From positions 2,110,001-2,174,000 of the forward strand of contig NZ_CP021646.1 in the NCBI RefSeq assembly GCF_002208135.1: 64,000 bases of DNA. The letters run 5' to 3'. This stretch comes from Pseudoalteromonas piscicida. Lineage in GTDB: Bacteria > Pseudomonadota > Gammaproteobacteria > Enterobacterales > Alteromonadaceae. This document shows positions 63,468-64,000 of this stretch, piece by piece; positions within the stretch are counted from its first letter, which is position 1; the number at the start of each line of letters is the position of its first letter. Below the pieces are notes generated by a model, which saw only the letters and a program-made list of their open reading frames with translations, made no database searches and was not told the origin of the DNA. The position numbers were made by a program, and so were the translations under genes.

Positions 63468-64000
63468 TTACTCCTCAGCCTTGCCGTGATGTGGATGCGC
63501 AGCATGCTCTGGTTTGGCGTAATAACTCATTTCGCCATGGCCCTGCATGTACTTCATAACTATGGTGTGGAATAAGCCCTGCTCTACCGAACCAAAATAT
63601 TCAACGGGGTGATATTCCGAAGGCTCAGCCAGTTTCGTATAACGACCTGCGGTTAAGGCTTCGCCGTTTGCTTTGATGTCGGCAACCCAGTTATCAAAAC
63701 TTGCTTTGTCTTTGGTCGCAGTGGCATCGAACTTCATACCCGTAAAGCCCGCTCCACTGTAGTTAGCAGAAAAGCCTTTGAACGTCCCCGGCTCGTTGGC
63801 AATCAGGTGAAGCTGTGTTTCCATCCCTGCCATCGAGTAGATTTGGCTACCAAGCTGTGGAATAAAGAAAGAGTTCATGGTGCTTTCGGAAGTGATTTTG
63901 TACTCCACTGGTACATTCGCTGGAAACACCAGCTCATTCACTGTGGCAATGCCTTGCTCTGGATAGATAAATAACCACTTCCAGTTTAGCGATACCACCT
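63468..64000 (-). CDS. cyoA: cytochrome o ubiquinol oxidase subunit II, C-terminal part (cut by window end)
   Basis: The visible 176 residues are the periplasmic domain of subunit II and the His-rich tail ([12 protein letters not shown]). The N-terminal lipobox and two membrane helices lie beyond the window. The CuA-type cysteines and histidines of cytochrome c oxidases are absent around [20 protein letters not shown], confirming a quinol rather than a cytochrome c oxidase. It is first in cyoABCDE, and its promoter is outside. Confidence 0.95.
   Translation of the reverse strand, partial: VVSLNWKWLFIYPEQGIATVNELVFPANVPVEYKITSESTMNSFFIPQLGSQIYSMAGMETQLHLIANEPGTFKGFSANYSGAGFTGMKFDATATKDKASFDNWVADIKANGEALTAGRYTKLAEPSEYHPVEYFGSVEQGLFHTIVMKYMQGHGEMSYYAKPEHAAHPHHGKAEE

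Overview
The window looks like a chromosomal segment of a marine gammaproteobacterium of the Alteromonadales, most likely Pseudoalteromonas. The evidence is moderate-to-low GC, AT-rich intergenic DNA, gene order shared with enteric bacteria and Vibrio (uvrY-uvrC-pgsA followed by Gly-Cys-Leu tRNAs; perM-bepA-arsC-like), and a TonB receptor / tryptophan-halogenase-like / SapC locus of a kind common in Alteromonadales. I see no prophage, insertion sequence, CRISPR array or rRNA operon. The genus call is inference; no 16S gene is present.

Layout. 1-3.8 kb: a minus-strand unit of uvrY (gacA), uvrC and pgsA, then a tRNA operon (Gly, Cys, Leu, Gly, Leu) with its own strong promoter. 4-9.8 kb: a dicarboxylate/amino-acid symporter, a DUF5916 outer-membrane-type protein, cysK and a periplasmic solute-binding-like protein. 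9.9-15 kb: divergent queE/queC, cysB, a coiled-coil membrane protein and a purine permease. 15-21.4 kb: a Sel1 protein, an SOS-controlled sulA with two overlapping LexA-like boxes, ychJ, four tandem tRNA-Tyr genes, a MerR regulator divergent from a DUF2938 membrane protein, a YgjP-type metallopeptidase, a pentapeptide-repeat potassium-channel-like protein and an HD hydrolase. 21.5-29.2 kb: rlmI, hrpA with a stand-alone receiver and a PilZ protein, a CBS protein and an isoaspartyl peptidase/asparaginase.

29.4-42.3 kb is the most interesting part. It holds a secreted six-cysteine protein, SapC, a DUF6445 protein with an oxygenase-like HxD...H...R pattern, a flavin-dependent halogenase-like protein, a large TonB-dependent receptor, then pgl-zwf, pgi and a LacI-family regulator. 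The same 14-bp dyad (TGACAACGCTGTCA) occurs twice upstream of the receptor and once between pgi and the LacI gene. This suggests one regulon joining outer-membrane uptake of an unknown carbohydrate to the entry enzymes of glucose-6-phosphate metabolism.

42.3-55.4 kb: perM-like and TusA-like genes divergent from an unknown gene coupled to bepA, then arsC/yfgD-like, wrbA and DUF2069; an ankyrin protein, a lipoprotein, an EEP-family nuclease/phosphatase, a GAF-PAS hybrid kinase, a RimK-type ligase and glutamate dehydrogenase. 55.5-64 kb: a HelD-type helicase, an HPP-family membrane protein divergent from a TetR regulator with two mirror-image operators, a YciI protein, a 99-bp palindromic intergenic element, and the cytochrome bo quinol oxidase operon cyoABCDE, with cyoA cut by the window end.

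Start sites were re-chosen where homology and Shine-Dalgarno spacing argued for it; several genes appear to use TTG or GTG. Gaps between about 128 and 300 bp not listed separately showed nothing I can support.
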